Assembly (NCBI GenBank): GCA_965214525.1
Contig: OZ243959.1
Span: 2,776,535 to 2,840,534 of the forward strand
Direction of reading: 5' to 3'
Source of the DNA: Qipengyuania_B sp965214525
Lineage (GTDB): Bacteria > Pseudomonadota > Alphaproteobacteria > Sphingomonadales > Sphingomonadaceae
DNA length: 64,000 nt
Numbering within the stretch: position 1 is the first letter of the stretch; every line of letters begins with the position of its first letter. Below, piece after piece: positions 54,929-64,000 of the stretch. A program made the position numbers and the translations under genes. The notes beneath the pieces were generated by a model. The model ran no database searches, had not been told where the DNA came from, and worked only from the letters and a program-made list of their open reading frames with translations.

Positions 54929-56680
54929 GTGTCTCCCAGTTCGCTTGCAGCGTCTTCGCTCCTCCAAGTCACCGATCAACTAAACGCATACGGGTCCTCT
55001 CTTCAGGGAAAGCATCAGCATGCGATAAAGGCCCTCTTGGAAGTCCTAGAGCAAGGGCTGAAAGGCAACCTCAGTCCCCATTACCATTTGTCTTCTATCG
55101 ATCCGGGTATCGGAAAGACCAAGTCGGTCGCCACCTTCCTGCGAGTCTGGAAGAGCCAAGGGTTCACTCCGGCTTCCAGCGTCCTGATCGGCCTCTCGCG
55201 TCTTCAGGAAATCGACAGCTACCTCGAGGACGCAGGCCTCGACCCGGGGGAGATAGCGGTCCTGACGAGCGACCCAGAACGCAATGCCCTAGGCCTGCCC
55301 AAAGAAGATCATAGCTTCGCCCGGGTCATGTTTACCACCCAGCAGATGATCGAGCGACGCACCCGGAATTGCACGTTCGCAGAGGCGAAGGAGTTCCACT
55401 TCGAGGGCCGCCCTCGCGCTCTTCGCATCTGGGACGAGAGCTTCATTCCTTCCGAACCCCTGGTCATCAAGGCTGACGAGCTGGGACGATTACCGCATGC
55501 CCTTCGCCGAAAGTCTCCAGAGCACGCAGAGGCGGCGCAAGCCCTAACAATGCAACTTTGGAGCCCCGAGAAGGGGAGGCGGGTTCTGATCCCGCAAGTG
55601 TTCGAGAAGCTGCCCGAGGGGATGAGCCGCTCCCAAGACACCGCCTTCTCCAAAACGCTCGATACGCTCTCCAGGGTTGCCGGTCAGGAGCTGGAAGCAA
55701 TCACAGCGGGCGACGAAGTCCATTTGGCCGGTGCCTCTCGTCCGCTTCCCTCAGACTTCGCACCGATTGTCATTCTCGACGCCTCAGGCCGCGTTCGGTC
55801 AACCTACCGACTCTGGGAGAAGGCCGGAGGCCCGCTCCTTCGATTGCCTATCGCCACGAACGACTATAGCCGCCTGAGGGTCCATCTTTGGGAGCGAAAT
55901 GTTGGGAAGACCGCAACGAATGTCTTTGAAGACGTGGCCGAGGCGCTCGGGGAGCTGATCGAAGAAGATCAAGGTGACGACCACTGGCTCGTCGTGTCGT
56001 ACAAGGATCACCTTATTGAACCGCTGCTTCCCAAGGCACTGAAGGCCGTAAAGGAAGGCCAACTGCATTTCCTCACCTGGGGCATGCACCATGGCACCAA
56101 TGCCTTCTCGCGTTGTCGCAAGGTCGTGCTGATCGGTCAGCTCTCGTATGGCCAATCTGGATACAGGGCGCTGGCGGTGGCCTGTGGAGCGTCGGACCCT
56201 GATGATGACACGATGGAAGAGCTCAGGCGAGGCGAATACCGGCATAACCTGCTGCAGGCCCTCACGCGGGCTTCTGTCAGGCAAAGCCGATACGGTCGTG
56301 CGGGCATCTGTTCAGCCTATGTGGTCGCTTCAAAGAACCTTGGGATGGTGGACGCAGTGCGTCAGACCTTCCCGGGGTGCCTGCTGGAACGCTGGTCTCC
56401 TGATGAGCCGGAAGTCGGTGGCAAAGTGGGGGAGCTCATCTCTCTGCTTCAGGTCGCCAGGCAACAGCGGGTCCGCCAGGTGAGCAAAAAGGAGCTGTGC
56501 GAGGCTCTCGGCATGCAGGCATCGAACTTCAGCCGTCTTGTTGGTCACCGACAGTTCTCGCTTTGGATGGATCGCAATCAGGTTTCGATGCAGGCCCGCT
56601 ACTTCCTGATCCATGGCTTATTCGACCCCTACCCGGGCGACGAGTTCACTATCGACGAACTGGATGATTGCGCGGACTGA
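54929..56680 (+). CDS. P-loop ATPase, helicase-like, of the integrated element
   Basis: 583 residues from GTG 54929 (AGGA upstream). Walker A-like SIDPGIGKTKS at about 56-66, then SVLIGLSRLQEI, and a Walker B/motif II-like LRIWDESF near 165-172. Later segments ILDASGRVRS, HLWERNVGKTATN, VVSYKDHL, and QALTRASVRQSRYGRAG (resembling helicase motif VI) follow the order of superfamily 2 helicase motifs. The C-terminus has a short HTH-like part (VSKKELCEALGMQASNFSRLV). It is not a known restriction or transposase protein. Possible roles: plasmid or element replication, or defence. Convergent with the 94-aa gene of the hsd operon. Confidence 0.65.
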   Translation: MSPSSLAASSLLQVTDQLNAYGSSLQGKHQHAIKALLEVLEQGLKGNLSPHYHLSSIDPGIGKTKSVATFLRVWKSQGFTPASSVLIGLSRLQEIDSYLEDAGLDPGEIAVLTSDPERNALGLPKEDHSFARVMFTTQQMIERRTRNCTFAEAKEFHFEGRPRALRIWDESFIPSEPLVIKADELGRLPHALRRKSPEHAEAAQALTMQLWSPEKGRRVLIPQVFEKLPEGMSRSQDTAFSKTLDTLSRVAGQELEAITAGDEVHLAGASRPLPSDFAPIVILDASGRVRSTYRLWEKAGGPLLRLPIATNDYSRLRVHLWERNVGKTATNVFEDVAEALGELIEEDQGDDHWLVVSYKDHLIEPLLPKALKAVKEGQLHFLTWGMHHGTNAFSRCRKVVLIGQLSYGQSGYRALAVACGASDPDDDTMEELRRGEYRHNLLQALTRASVRQSRYGRAGICSAYVVASKNLGMVDAVRQTFPGCLLERWSPDEPEVGGKVGELISLLQVARQQRVRQVSKKELCEALGMQASNFSRLVGHRQFSLWMDRNQVSMQARYFLIHGLFDPYPGDEFTIDELDDCAD

Positions 56681-56713
56681 AGACACCGCGCGGATGCCCT
56701 GATGAAGGATTGG

Positions 56714-56998
56714 CTACTTCTTCGACAGCCGGACCACCTCATCGCCACGATCCTCGTCCGAGCGAGGAGCCTGATCGCGGCGTACGGCAGCTACGGCCTT
56801 ATTAGGGTTGGCCTCTACGCTCTGCCGGGCATTGCCGAGCACCAGGTCTATAGACAGGAACTTCGTGAGCTGCCGTTGAAGAATTCTGCGCGTGATCGAG
56901 CCGCGTCCGCCTTGCCTCACCCGGTACTTGAGTAGGCGCACGATGTTGTCCTTCAGTTCGTCGTGCTTCAGGGAAAGAAGGATGCGCCTTCCCGCCAT
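56714..56998 (-). CDS. Small basic hypothetical protein, last gene of the hsd operon
   Basis: 94 residues, Arg/Lys-rich (MAGRRILLSLKHDELKDNIV, KYRVRQGGRGSITRRILQRQ). A GAGGAA ribosome site lies 7 bases before ATG 56998, and it begins 33 bases after the hsdR stop on the same strand. It might bind nucleic acid; no family recognised. The overlapping plus-strand frame 56702-56935 is less likely. Confidence 0.5.
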   Translation of the reverse strand: MAGRRILLSLKHDELKDNIVRLLKYRVRQGGRGSITRRILQRQLTKFLSIDLVLGNARQSVEANPNKAVAAVRRDQAPRSDEDRGDEVVRLSKK

Positions 56999-57031
56999 TG
57001 CGTGTTCCTCGATCAGTCGGTGATGCAGTTG

Positions 57032-60000
57032 TCAAGCGAGCCCGCCTGTAGCCGCTGAAGGCCCGGCGGAATACCGCTTGAGCACGAAATCCCATACCTG
57101 ATCTACCTTCGTCTTCCACAGGTCTTTCGGATAGGGGTCCTCCGGTAGGTCGTTGAGGCCGACCCTGATGGCCGTCCAGACGCTGCCCCTAGTTTCCTGA
57201 CCCGTTACCCAGTCGATGGCGTCCACGAGCCCCTCCAGCTTCTCCAGCAACTCACGGGCGACCTGTTTGACCTCACGCTCCTGAGCCTGCGTCAGCTTCG
57301 GCTCCGGTGTCGTCAACAAATCGAAGATGGCCAGCTCCTCCTGGGTCAGTTCCTCCCTGGCTGCACGCTGCTCCTCTTCGTTTAGGCTTTTGATAAAAGC
57401 CTTTAGGCTTGCGAAGAACTTTTCGGGATCGGTGGCTCCCGAGTTGTATTCGGCGACCAGCTTCTCGAGCCGCTCGATGAACGCTATGCGCGTCGGGTTG
57501 GCTTCAGCCATCTCTCTGACTTTCTCCTCGGCAGCCTCGCGCATCTTTTCAGTAGCGACCTTCGGGCTGGTCTCGAACAGGGAGGCGAGCTTCTCGAAGT
57601 CGATGCCGGAAAGGTCCACACGGCCCTTGGCGCTGTCGCCTTCAACGATAGGGGTGACGATAGCGACGCCCTCAAGCTTCTCGTCGAGGAGCTGGGCGAT
57701 CCGAGCGGAGATGGCGGAGATATCGACCGGCCCCAACCTGGCGCGGACGGCATCGGAAAGCGTGTGGAAGACCGCCACGGGCCTGAGGAAGGGCGCAGCT
57801 CGCTCATCGGGCAGCAGAGCCTTGTATGCTCGCGTCACAGCTCCAGCGAGCCTGAGGAACTCCCTGCGGCGATCATCGGGGGCTATCAGAGCTTCTACAG
57901 CCCCATTTATGAGCTTGAGGCGCTCGAAGTCCTTGGCAGTCATGATTGCCTCGGGATCGACGCTGAGTGGCTTCACAAAGGTACCGATGGCATCCAAAGC
58001 TCTGTCCAGCTCGGCGATAAGTGCCTGCTTGTCCTGGATAGGGGTCTCGCCATCACCTCTGCCAGCCGCGTAGACCGCCAGCGCCTTCTGGAGGTTCTGG
58101 AAAACGCCCACGTAATCCACGATGACGCCAGAGGTCTTGCCCTCGGACTTCCGGTTGGCCCTGGCAATCGTCTGCATCAGCGTGTGCGACTTCATCGGCT
58201 TATCGAGATAGATAGTGCCAATGCTGGGGACGTCGAAGCCCGTGATCCACATGGCGCACACGAACACGAGCCGCAGCGGATCGTCCTTGTTCTTAAACTT
58301 TGTCTCCAAGTCTTCCTGCTGCATCCGTTCGCGGTGCGGCAGTATGTCGAGGCCCTTCTTGCGCAGATCGTCGACCTCGTTCTGGCCCTGGCTCACCACC
58401 ACAGCCATGTCGAGCTCGCGCAGCCACATAAGCCGCTCGGCAATAGCCGCCCCCTCGGCTTCGTACGCTGTCTTAAGGCGCTGCTCGTCCTGCTCGATCA
58501 GCCGGGCGACCGCCGCCTTGACCTTGTCGTGCATTGTGACCGCCGTGGCCTTGTCGATGGCGACGAACATCGCCTTCCCACGGTAGCCTCTCTGCGCGAA
58601 GTGAAGCGCCACATCCTCGGCCACCTTGTCCAGCCGGTCGCTGTTCGTAATGAGAGTGTATTGGCGACCGAACTGCTGGTTGAGTTTCTTCTGCTGCTCC
58701 TCATCCAGCGCCGCCTCATCGAGCAGCTCATCGAGTTCTTCCTGTAGCTCGTCAGCATCGAGCTGCAGCTCCGGCTTGCGGCCCTCATAGTACAGCGGGA
58801 CGGTCGCTCCGTCCTTCACAGACTGGGCGAAGTCGTAGACCGAAACGTAGTCCCCGAAAACCTCCTTGGTCCGGCTCTCGTCGCCCTTGATGAGCGGGGT
58901 GCCGGTGAACCCAATGAAGGCGGCGTTCGGGAGGGCCTTGCGCATGTTGGCCGCGAGCTGGGCGTATTGGCTCCGGTGGGCCTCGTCGGTCATCACGATG
59001 ATGTCGGAGCGCTCCGAAAGCACCGGCATCGGCTCGGTGGCTTCGGTCGAGAACTTCTGGATCAGCGTGAAGACGTAGCGCTCGTTGCCCGCCAGCAGGT
59101 CCCTCAGGTGCGCCCGGCTGCCCGCCTGCGCGTTCTGAGTATCCTTCGTCAGCGCCCCGGCGGTAGCGAACTGTCCTGCGATCTGATCATCGAGCTCGGT
59201 CCGGTCGGTCACCACTACGAAGGTGTAATTGCCACCCATTCGCCGCAGGACCTTCTCGGCGAACATCACCATTGATAGGCTCTTGCCTGAGCCCTGGGTG
59301 TGCCAGAAGACCCCAAGTCGCCCTTGGTTCTCCTCGATGTGCCGCACGGCTTCCATGGCACGGTTGACGCCCAGCACTTGGTGGTAGCGTCCGATGATCT
59401 TGGTGAGCCCGCCTTTGGCTTCGTCGAACAGCACGAAGTTCTCGATTATGTCGAGGAACCGGGCTGGCTTACAGGTTGCCCTTAGCATCGTCTCGAGGCT
59501 CGGGTCCTCTGGGCCGCCTTCTTCCAGCCGCTTCCAGGGCGAGAAGAACTGGAGGGGCGCATGGCTCGCGCCAATGGCCGTCTCAAGACCGTTAGAGAGG
59601 ATCACGAAGCCATTGGCGTGGAAGAGCTGTGGGATGGTATCCTTGTAGTCCCTAAGGTTCTTCTCGTAGGCTTCGGCGAATGGCCTGGTCGGAGCCTTCC
59701 ATTCGGCGAAAAGCAACGGAAGTCCGTTCACGTAGCCAATGGTGTCGGGCCTTTTGGTGAGCCCATACTTCGTTTCGATCCAGACTTGGTTGGCCGCCAG
59801 GAAGTCGTTGTTGCTAGGCTCCTTCCAGTCGATCACCCGGACCAATATGTCTTCGAAGCGACCTTGATCGTTCTTGACCTCCACCCGTACGCCTTCCCTC
59901 AGGAGCGTCAGGACCTCTCTGTTAGCGGCGACGGGGATCACTGCCGTTCGGTCCCGCGTCAGCTCTTCTTCGGCCTTCCTGAGGGCTTCCTGAGGCACCT

Positions 60001-60206
60001 CAGGGTTGAGCTTGGCGAGAGCCGTCCGCAGTCTGGCGGGCAGGTGTGGCTCTTTCAGGCTCGGGCGCCCATAGGCGTTATCGGTGTCCGGGCTTGTCGT
60101 GGTAGAGGTTGACGCACGCCCAGCCGAGCTCCTTCAGCAGCGCCAGTGCGGGCTGTTCGACGCCGGAGTCCTCGGAGGCAACCAGGCCAGAGAGCGAGGG
60201 CGGCAT
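57032..60206 (-). pseudogene. hsdR: Type I restriction enzyme subunit HsdR, frameshifted near the 5' end
   Basis: The motor and nuclease subunit. The main frame (57032-59998) gives 988 residues: a PD-(D/E)xK nuclease (RPDTIGYVNGLPLLFAEWK), SF2 helicase Walker A FWHTQGSGKSLSM, motif II VMTDEAHRSQ, then VCAMWITGFDVPSIGTIYLD and the C-terminal helical region. The real N-terminus is upstream: ATG 60206 reads MPPSLSGLVASEDSGVEQPA, LALLKELGWACVNLYHDKPG and stops; the next frame then continues PDTDNAYGRPSLKEPHLPAR into the main frame. Removing one base near 60088-60092 restores a protein of about 1057 residues, normal length. The start overlaps the DUF4268 stop (TGATG). It is broken or carries a sequence error. 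Confidence 0.9.
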
Positions 60207-61213
60207 CAGGCGACCTCGGCTCCATCATGTTCGGTAAGATCGCTTTCCGTGCCTGCGGGTGCGTGGGGAGCAAAGATGGTAAGGTATGGCTGGAAGACCT
60301 CGCGAAAGAGTTCGAGGTTCTTGATGAGCCATTGTTGCTGTTTCGGCCAATCGTTTTCAACAGTCGGGTCATCGCCATCCTTATACAGAGCGATGCGGCT
60401 TTGCTTTTTACCTTCAAGCCGCTGCCAATCCAGACCAGGGATGCTCTCGTCGATCACATGCTTATGCGCGGTCAATTGTTCGAACCAGAGTTTACCCGGT
60501 GGTCCTCGAAAATTGAATTCCACAGACAGCCGCTTCTCCTGGCTATTTATGGTAGCGGTGAGCCAAGTATCGGTCTTGCCGATGGAGAAATCGAACCAAT
60601 GCTGAGGCCGCGCTTTGCGAGGCGTAAGCTTACTTCCCTCTTCCTTCAATTGCGCTTTGAGCGCCTGCCAGAACCGGCCTTGCTGCTCTTTCAGATCGGT
60701 GACCTGCGCCTTTGCACCCTGCTTCACCTCTCGCGCCCAATCGTTCGGTTGAGCCACAATGTTAAACATTGGGGCAGGTGGGGAGCCTTCGATCTGCCAC
60801 AGCTCAATCTCCAGTCCGAAGAGCTCCAAGCCCTCGCCTGTCACGTCGTTGAGCCAGTCGAGCGCCGCCCGGTGCTCTTCGGCGAAGTTCTCCGCGATCC
60901 ACACAATGGTCACCGCGTCTAGTCCAGCGGCATAGGTTAAGAGCTGCCCAAGGTGACGGTGATCGGTCCGCTCGAGCTGGTTCTCAATCAGCACCCAGTG
61001 GTCGTCGGTCGTGTCAGTCCGCTTGGCCAGGATGTCGGCCTTGAACGGTCCCACGAACTTCTCCGTCGCCTCGACCTCCAGCTCCATGTCGAGGGTTTCC
61101 TGGAGCAATTCCATGCCCTCCTCGGAGGCCAGCCAAGGTGTGAAGTGAGAAGCCTCGTTCATCCACGCACTGCGGACGTCGATGCGCTGTACCTTGCCGA
61201 GCTTGGGGATCAT
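60206..61213 (-). CDS. DUF4268 / PD-(D/E)XK nuclease-like protein in the hsd operon
   Basis: 335 residues. N-terminal half has a nuclease-like pattern: FKADILAKRTDTTDDHWVLI (Asp) then ENQLERTDHRHLGQLLTYAA (Glu-x-Gln), where Gln takes the place of the usual Lys. C-terminal half matches the DUF4268 module (RFWQALKAQL, WLTATINSQEKRLSVEF, SIPGLDWQRLEGKKQSRIAL). Proteins of this type are often encoded within type I RM operons; their role is not established. Overlaps hsdS by four bases and hsdR by one. Confidence 0.85.
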   Translation of the reverse strand: MIPKLGKVQRIDVRSAWMNEASHFTPWLASEEGMELLQETLDMELEVEATEKFVGPFKADILAKRTDTTDDHWVLIENQLERTDHRHLGQLLTYAAGLDAVTIVWIAENFAEEHRAALDWLNDVTGEGLELFGLEIELWQIEGSPPAPMFNIVAQPNDWAREVKQGAKAQVTDLKEQQGRFWQALKAQLKEEGSKLTPRKARPQHWFDFSIGKTDTWLTATINSQEKRLSVEFNFRGPPGKLWFEQLTAHKHVIDESIPGLDWQRLEGKKQSRIALYKDGDDPTVENDWPKQQQWLIKNLELFREVFQPYLTIFAPHAPAGTESDLTEHDGAEVA

Positions 61214-62433
61214 GCTGCCTCCTCCAGTTCATGCTCGGTAGCCTCGACGGAGAGCTGGCCACAGATGAGACGGGGAAGCAGGAGGTCGCGGGAGGCGGCC
61301 AGGGCTTGGTTTGCGCGACGCAGGTTGCAGGTTTGATCGTAGCTCGATCCGAAGATAGCGTTGGCTTGTGCCAAGACTGGTCCTCGCGGAGGATAGGGAA
61401 CCTTCGTATGGTCTAGTGCGGAGCGCCTGATGTGCTTCATTGTTGCCCCAACGCCCTGATTGTCGAACAGGGGGATTGCCCATCGCAGAGCGTGCTTGAG
61501 AAATCCGCGTTCGATATCCTCGTTTGGGCGCACCAAAAAAAGGTGCTGATTGAGAAGGCCAGTGCCTTCCGTCCATTCTGAGATGGCGAAGGTGCCAGAC
61601 CAGGAAAACAACAGGTCGCCGATCTGTACGCGATACTTGTCGGGGACATCATCGCCGGAGTTGCGCGGGGTCTTAGCGCTTATCCCGGACCGCAGTTCTG
61701 GTATCTTGATGATCGGGAGGCCGTCATCTTCGAAATCCGAAGGCTTGAACGCAAACCCATTCATGAAGTCGCCAAGCTCTGAAAACGCCTTCCACTGCCA
61801 CCCCTCAGGCAGCGGGCCATCGGGGCTGTCGACGCTCGGCGCGTTCTCGTGGCCGGGGAAGCGGAAGCGGACGAACCACTCCTCGAACAGCCCACGCGCC
61901 ATCTCTTCCAGCACCGCCACCCGCCGCCGGTTGACCTCGATTAGATCGTCATATGCTCCGAGGATCGCCGCAATGCGCTTTTGGGTCTCGAGGGGAGGAG
62001 CGACGACAGTGATGTCCGAGAAGCTCGACTTATTGATAATGGGTGTTGCCGCCCCTGCCGCTTTTGCCTTCAGTTCACCTGCTGCGGTGCGGAGCGAATA
62101 ATAGATAAAGCCTGGATCGAAGCGTTCTTCGGCAACAACGATGCTGTTCACCTGCTGGTTGGTATGAGACGCTCGCGATGTCATGCAGACCTTCCCGATC
62201 GTCGCTCCAATGCAAACGACACAAATTGATCGCGGCGGCAACAATCCGCGCCTTCTAACGCCCCAATCAGTTGAAACGTGCCTCTCAGGCTCAAGGTCGC
62301 GCCGGTCATACTCCATGTCGGATGGAGTGAAGAACGGGACATCGCCATCGAACATCTCAGGTTGTGCCGACGGCGGTGTTTTGCCGGTAACTACACGACC
62401 AAGATCGCCTATTCGCACGGTTCCCCAGGCCAT
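61210..62433 (-). CDS. hsdS: Type I RM specificity subunit HsdS
   Basis: 407 residues. Two target recognition domains separated by conserved helices: the first CR is LETQKRIAAILGAYDDLIEV, NRRRVAVLEEMARGLFEEWF (about 155-195), the second near the end is CNLRRANQALAASRDLLLPR. TRD1 opens MAWGTVRIGDLGRVVTGKTP; TRD2 opens LPEGWQWKAFSELGDF. It sets the DNA target of the complex. The reading frame is intact, unlike hsdM and hsdR. Begins directly after the hsdM stop. Confidence 0.93.
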   Translation of the reverse strand: MAWGTVRIGDLGRVVTGKTPPSAQPEMFDGDVPFFTPSDMEYDRRDLEPERHVSTDWGVRRRGLLPPRSICVVCIGATIGKVCMTSRASHTNQQVNSIVVAEERFDPGFIYYSLRTAAGELKAKAAGAATPIINKSSFSDITVVAPPLETQKRIAAILGAYDDLIEVNRRRVAVLEEMARGLFEEWFVRFRFPGHENAPSVDSPDGPLPEGWQWKAFSELGDFMNGFAFKPSDFEDDGLPIIKIPELRSGISAKTPRNSGDDVPDKYRVQIGDLLFSWSGTFAISEWTEGTGLLNQHLFLVRPNEDIERGFLKHALRWAIPLFDNQGVGATMKHIRRSALDHTKVPYPPRGPVLAQANAIFGSSYDQTCNLRRANQALAASRDLLLPRLICGQLSVEATEHELEEAA

Positions 62434-63988
62434 CTACGCGAGCACCTCAGCGACGTTCTGCGCAACGGCCTCCTGTAGCCGCGCCGCTTCGGCATTCAAA
62501 ACCTCCAGTTCCTCCTGCAGGCCCTCCAGCCGCTCTTTGAAGCTTACATCGTCGATGTGTTCGCCTGCCACCACGCCCACATAACGGCCAGGGTTGAGGC
62601 TCCAGTCCTGCGCCTCGATGTCCGACCGGCTGGCAACCTTGCAGAGATCTGGAATGGGCTTGAAGCCCTCTTCACCGAAAGCCTTGGCCATCAGGTCGGC
62701 GCTGCTCTGGTCGGTCTCCACGTTCTCTCCGCGCCACAGCCGCACGATGTTGCCGATGAACTCGACCTGCTCCGGCGCGTATTCGCGGTGTGCCCGTGTC
62801 ACCTGATGGAAGATGTTACGGGCGTCGATGAACAGCACCTCGTCAGCCCGCTCCCCTTTCGCCTTGGCCTTGTCGAGGAACCAGAGGGTCACCGGCAGGG
62901 TCACCGTGAAGAACATGTTGGGTGAGGTGGAGACGATGACGTCGACCGAACCCGACTGCACCAGCTTCTTGCGCAGCTCTCGCTCCGAACCTCCCGCATC
63001 TGAAGCCGAGTTGGCCATGACGAAGCCCGCACGGCCTGTGTCGTTTAGCGCCGCATGGAAAAGCCCGACCCACAGGTAGTTCGCATTGTTGACTGTGGGG
63101 ATGCCGAGAGAGAACCGAGCGTCTACAGTCCCCGTTTCGTTGACCAGGCGTTCGGTATCCACCTGGGACTGGTTGAACGGCGGGTTGGCCATGACGAAGT
63201 CGAACGCGCCTACCATCCGGTGAGGGTCCTCGTAATAGCTATTCGCCACCACGATGTCTCCCGACAGCCCATGGACCGCAAGGTTCAGGCGGCACAGCTT
63301 CTGCGTGTCCTCCATCTTCTCGATCCGTACACGCTAAGCTCGCGGCTGGGGCTCTTGTGATGGCGCTTCACGAAGTCAGCGGAGTGGACGAACATCCCGC
63401 CCGATCCGCAGGCAGGATCGAGGATTTTCCCATGGTACGGCTCGATCACCTCGACGATCAGCTTCACGATGGATGAGGGTGTGAAATACTCGCCGCCCTT
63501 CTGCATGTAGGCCGAGGCGAACTCGCCCATGAAATACTCGAAGATTGCCCCATAGGCATCTCCGCTGATGTCTAGCGGCTGGAGGATGCGGAGGAGGTTC
63601 CTGAGGACCTTGTCGGGCAGCGATCCGTAGCCTTGTGGCATCACCCCGGCCAAATCGGGATTATGCGCTGTGATGCCCTTCATGGCCTCGTTGAGGGCCT
63701 CTGCGACACTCTCGGTCTCGGGCAGGGTAGGAGGTAGGAGAAGCGGGCGTTGTCGGGCAGGTATACCGCGCCGTGCCCATGGTAATCCTGCGGGGTAGGC
63801 GTGAGGCGTCCGGTGAAGGTCCTCGAAAGCTCGGCATGCACCGCGTCGAACTTCGCCTCCATCTGCCGAAGAGCAATGAGAGCCAGCACTGGCTGCGCGT
63901 ACTGGTCAGGCCTCAGCGCCGTGTTAGTCCAGAGCTGGTTCGCAGCCTGGAATAGGCGACGTGAGAGGTCCTGAAGATCGACGGCCAC
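62434..63988 (-). pseudogene. hsdM: Type I RM methyltransferase subunit HsdM, two frameshifts
   Basis: Three frames make one protein. Frame 1 (from GTG 63988) gives the N-terminal HsdM_N domain (LSRRLFQAANQLWTNTALRP) to NARFSYLL; frame 2 continues LPETESVAEALNEAMKG to YMQKGGEYFTPSSIVKLIVE and LDPACGSGGMFVHS (motif I); frame 3 continues EKMEDTQKLCRLNLAVHGLS, VMANPPFNQSQ (motif IV, NPPF) to the stop at 62434. Each switch is repaired by adding one base, near 63725-63727 (CCC, likely CCCC) and 63324-63326. The repaired product is about 518 residues, normal for N6-adenine HsdM. It may be inactive, or the sequence has errors. Confidence 0.9.
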
Positions 63989-64000
63989 CAAATGTTCCCC

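Larger units (their letters stand above)
50051..64000 (+). mobile_element. Integrative element inserted at tRNA-Thr (left end; right end outside window)
   Basis: From the tRNA-Thr 3' end the content changes from housekeeping genes to tyrosine integrase, serine recombinase, ATPase and a type I restriction-modification operon. AGG/AGA Arg codons are noticeably commoner in the integrase and ATPase than in the genes to the left. attL is probably within 50051-50075. I did not find a second copy of the tRNA 3' end in the window, so the element extends beyond 64000. No conjugation or phage structural genes are seen within this part. Confidence 0.75.

Noticed and set aside
60040..60206. Programmed frameshift as explanation for hsdR and hsdM
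   Set aside because: No slippery heptamer with a following structure is seen; the sites differ in sequence and direction of shift, so mutation or sequence error is simpler.
50076..64000. Prophage interpretation of the element
   Set aside because: No capsid, tail, terminase or lysis gene is visible; integrase plus resolvase plus RM fits a genomic island better within the part seen.

Overview
The window is high-GC bacterial chromosome, most probably an alphaproteobacterium of the order Sphingomonadales (Erythrobacteraceae or a close relative). The grounds are the PhyR/NepR/EcfG general stress cluster with an EcfG-type promoter (GGAAC-N16-CGTT), a PEP-CTERM exported esterase, a class I PHA synthase with a phasin, the ruvA/ruvB, lptF-lptG and glmM-thiD arrangements, and frequent GTG/TTG starts. 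Species is not assigned.

Positions 1-50075 look like ordinary chromosome. In order: the 5' part of katG; aroC; ruvA, a small membrane protein and ruvB; an FkbM methyltransferase and a PEP-CTERM esterase; acnA; an EamA permease; a Tat-exported L,D-transpeptidase-like protein; a frameshifted histone-deacetylase-family gene; ispG; a ZntB/CorA transporter; an SDR, a GNAT and a small-conductance channel homologue; isoaspartyl peptidase; prephenate dehydratase; membrane-anchored cytochrome c; rlmE and ppx; tRNA-Gln; clpS; lptF-lptG; a small lipoprotein; a fatty-acid hydroxylase; and an acyltransferase.

Positions 27750-34818 hold stress regulation: a single-domain response regulator, a Crp/Fnr regulator with an N-terminal Cys triad, phyR, a divergent CHASE/HWE-type kinase, nepR, ecfG, an AI-2E permease and Fe-type sodB. 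The promoter between the kinase and nepR-ecfG is nearly palindromic and could fire both ways. Then come a dicarboxylate-type symporter, glmM-thiD, an AT-richer glycosyltransferase, a LOG-family protein, a DUF305-LVIVD fusion, phasin, phaC, an aminotransferase, a crotonase, a VOC protein, a thioesterase and tRNA-Cys.

From tRNA-Thr(CGT) at 50000-50075 onward the window is an integrated element. A 569-aa tyrosine recombinase lies just downstream of the tRNA. It is followed by a two-gene locus (soluble protein plus multi-pass membrane protein), a serine recombinase, a palindrome-rich noncoding stretch, a 583-aa P-loop ATPase, and on the minus strand a type I restriction-modification operon (hsdM-hsdS-DUF4268 nuclease-like-hsdR-94-aa protein). 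The element runs to the right edge and its far end is not seen.

Five single-base frame breaks are visible: one in the deacetylase gene, one in the soluble partner gene, one near the 5' end of hsdR and two in hsdM. Four of the five lie in the element. They are either real decay or indel errors in the sequence. The bases on both sides of each break read as good protein, so I give the frame-corrected spans.
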